A stretch of DNA of 64,000 bases, taken from the NCBI RefSeq assembly GCF_052180215.1, contig NZ_CP197471.1, positions 1,460,001 to 1,524,000 of the forward strand. Direction: 5' to 3'. Both the position numbers and the translations under genes were made by a program. Shown here in pieces: positions 63,021 to 64,000 of this stretch (position 1 is its first letter; the number at the start of each line of letters is the position of its first letter). Origin of the DNA: Pseudoneobacillus sp052180215. Its GTDB lineage: Bacteria > Bacillota > Bacilli > Bacillales > Cytobacillaceae. The notes under the pieces were generated by a model. It did not search any database and was not told the origin of the DNA. It saw only the letters and a list, made by a program, of their open reading frames with translations.

Positions 63021-64000
63021 GTGAGTACAATCGTTTCTTCTATCATTTCTTCCGTTTTTAAACAGGATAGTAAACAACAACTTCAGCCAACTTCATTAAG
63101 ACCTGGTCAAATTTTCAATGGAAAAATCCTGAAACTTTTTCCAAATCAAACGGCAGAAGTACAAATAGGAAATCAAAAAATGATTGCTCAGCTAGATATT
63201 GCTCTTCAGGCAGGTAGCCGCTATTGGCTCCAGGTTCAGCCAGGAGAGGGTAAAATCTATTTGAAGGTACTAAATAATATTTCAGGTGTTTCGTCCAATC
63301 AAGACAGCCTTGAGGCGGTATTAAGAGCATTTGGTCTTACTGGCTCAAAAGAAAATCTCGATATTATTCCCTTTTTTTTAAAGGAACAATTGCCTGTAAG
63401 TAAGGAAATTCTTCAACAAACGGCTAATTGGATCAAAAATATGGATCATCCTGAACAAGGGCTAAATACAATTAAATGGATGATGCAGCAAGGTTATCCG
63501 ATGAAGAAAGAGATTTTTCAATCATTAGTGTCCATGCAATCTCAAACTCCTTTAACAGAACTAATGAGGAAGTTTTATGATCAGGTAAACTTAGAAGGCG
63601 ATAAGAGTACCGTTTCTAATTCTCTAAAACAAATTCTAACCAGCTTTATTACAAATGAATCTAAGCAGGTTGGAGAAAAAATACTTCGAACTATAATTAC
63701 TAAATGGGTAAACGAGGAAGATGATGGGGTTCCTTTTTCAATCATAAAAAAGTTGGGTTTTTTCCCTATGCATACGGATGAAAATACTATCTTAAGAGAA
63801 ACCATGAAAAATAGTAATTTTCCAGATAAAATACCAACAATTAGGCAAAATGTAATAAGTTCTCAGGTTGAACTTAATGAACAAGTTAAACAAATTTTAC
63901 AGTCTCTAAAATTACAAGATCAAGTCGTTATGATGTTACCTTCAAAATTAATAGAGTTGATGAAGCAATCTATCTCTGTTAATGAAAAGCACTTTTTAGA
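63021..64000 (+). CDS. ylqG: YlqG-like protein (3' end beyond the window)
   Basis: An open frame runs from 63021 to the window edge without a stop, giving at least 326 residues. It follows rnhB as ylqG does in Bacillus. The early block PGQIFNGKILKLFPNQTAEV, with a following WLQVQPGEGK, resembles the N-terminal part of FliK-like proteins often paired with a short FlhB homologue (ylqH). That relation is inferred. The start is uncertain: GTG 63021 gives a plausible STIVSSIISS N-terminus, but AAAGAGG abuts it. No other ATG, GTG or TTG lies nearby. Confidence 0.75.
   Translation, partial: MSTIVSSIISSVFKQDSKQQLQPTSLRPGQIFNGKILKLFPNQTAEVQIGNQKMIAQLDIALQAGSRYWLQVQPGEGKIYLKVLNNISGVSSNQDSLEAVLRAFGLTGSKENLDIIPFFLKEQLPVSKEILQQTANWIKNMDHPEQGLNTIKWMMQQGYPMKKEIFQSLVSMQSQTPLTELMRKFYDQVNLEGDKSTVSNSLKQILTSFITNESKQVGEKILRTIITKWVNEEDDGVPFSIIKKLGFFPMHTDENTILRETMKNSNFPDKIPTIRQNVISSQVELNEQVKQILQSLKLQDQVVMMLPSKLIELMKQSISVNEKHFL

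Noticed and set aside
1..64000. CRISPR arrays, tRNA or rRNA genes, prophage or defence genes
   Set aside because: No regularly spaced repeats, no tRNA-like cloverleaf outside the T-box leader, and no recognisable phage or defence proteins were seen.

Overview
The window is a contiguous piece of a low-GC, spore-forming Bacillaceae chromosome. The evidence is the Bacillus-type gene order (ylmH-divIVA-ileS-lspA-rluD-pyr, then rqcH to spoVM, then fakA to rnhB), the 26-residue sporulation gene spoVM, PyrR attenuators, an ileS T-box, a FapR operator, frequent TTG/GTG starts and strong Shine-Dalgarno sequences. The genus cannot be fixed from the sequence alone. A KinB-like kinase lies between pyrE and rqcH, where B. 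subtilis carries sulfate-assimilation genes. A type I signal peptidase gene lies between rplS and rbgA. Both point to a Bacillus-related genus other than B. subtilis itself.

Layout. 1-6182: end of ylmH, divIVA, T-box-controlled ileS, a DksA-like gene, lspA and rluD. 6183-18293: the pyrimidine operon pyrR-pyrP-pyrB-pyrC-pyrAA-pyrAB-pyrK-pyrD-pyrF-pyrE with three PyrR attenuators. From pyrB to pyrE the genes overlap almost without gaps. 18330-21634 (minus strand): an orphan 5TM sensor kinase and rqcH. 21789-39368: yloB, yloC, remA, gmk, rpoZ, coaBC, priA, def, fmt, rsmB, rlmN, prpC, prkC, rsgA, rpe and thiN, a housekeeping run for nucleotide, CoA, translation and Ser/Thr phosphorylation functions. 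39463-39872: spoVM (+) facing rpmB (-). 40177-46176: yloU, fakA, serine dehydratase sdaAB-sdaAA and recG. 46285-49875: the FapR-controlled phospholipid/fatty-acid operon fapR-plsX-fabD-fabG-acpP. 50281-57496: rnc, smc, ftsY, ylxM and ffh (RNA processing, chromosome organisation, SRP). 57616-60553: rpsP, khpA, ylqD, rimM, trmD and rplS (ribosome and tRNA maturation). 60687-64000: lepB, rbgA, rnhB and the start of a ylqG-like gene cut by the window edge.

No mobile element, prophage, CRISPR array, rRNA or tRNA was recognised. The genes are ordinary core genes. The unexplained signal lies between them: two copies of a multi-helix hairpin element (19801-19917 and 50107-50249) whose 15-bp inner stem differs in sequence but pairs perfectly in both copies; a GC-rich structured repeat inside the pyr leader region before pyrB; a nested palindrome between smc and ftsY; and a long imperfect hairpin with a competing downstream hairpin just before fakA.
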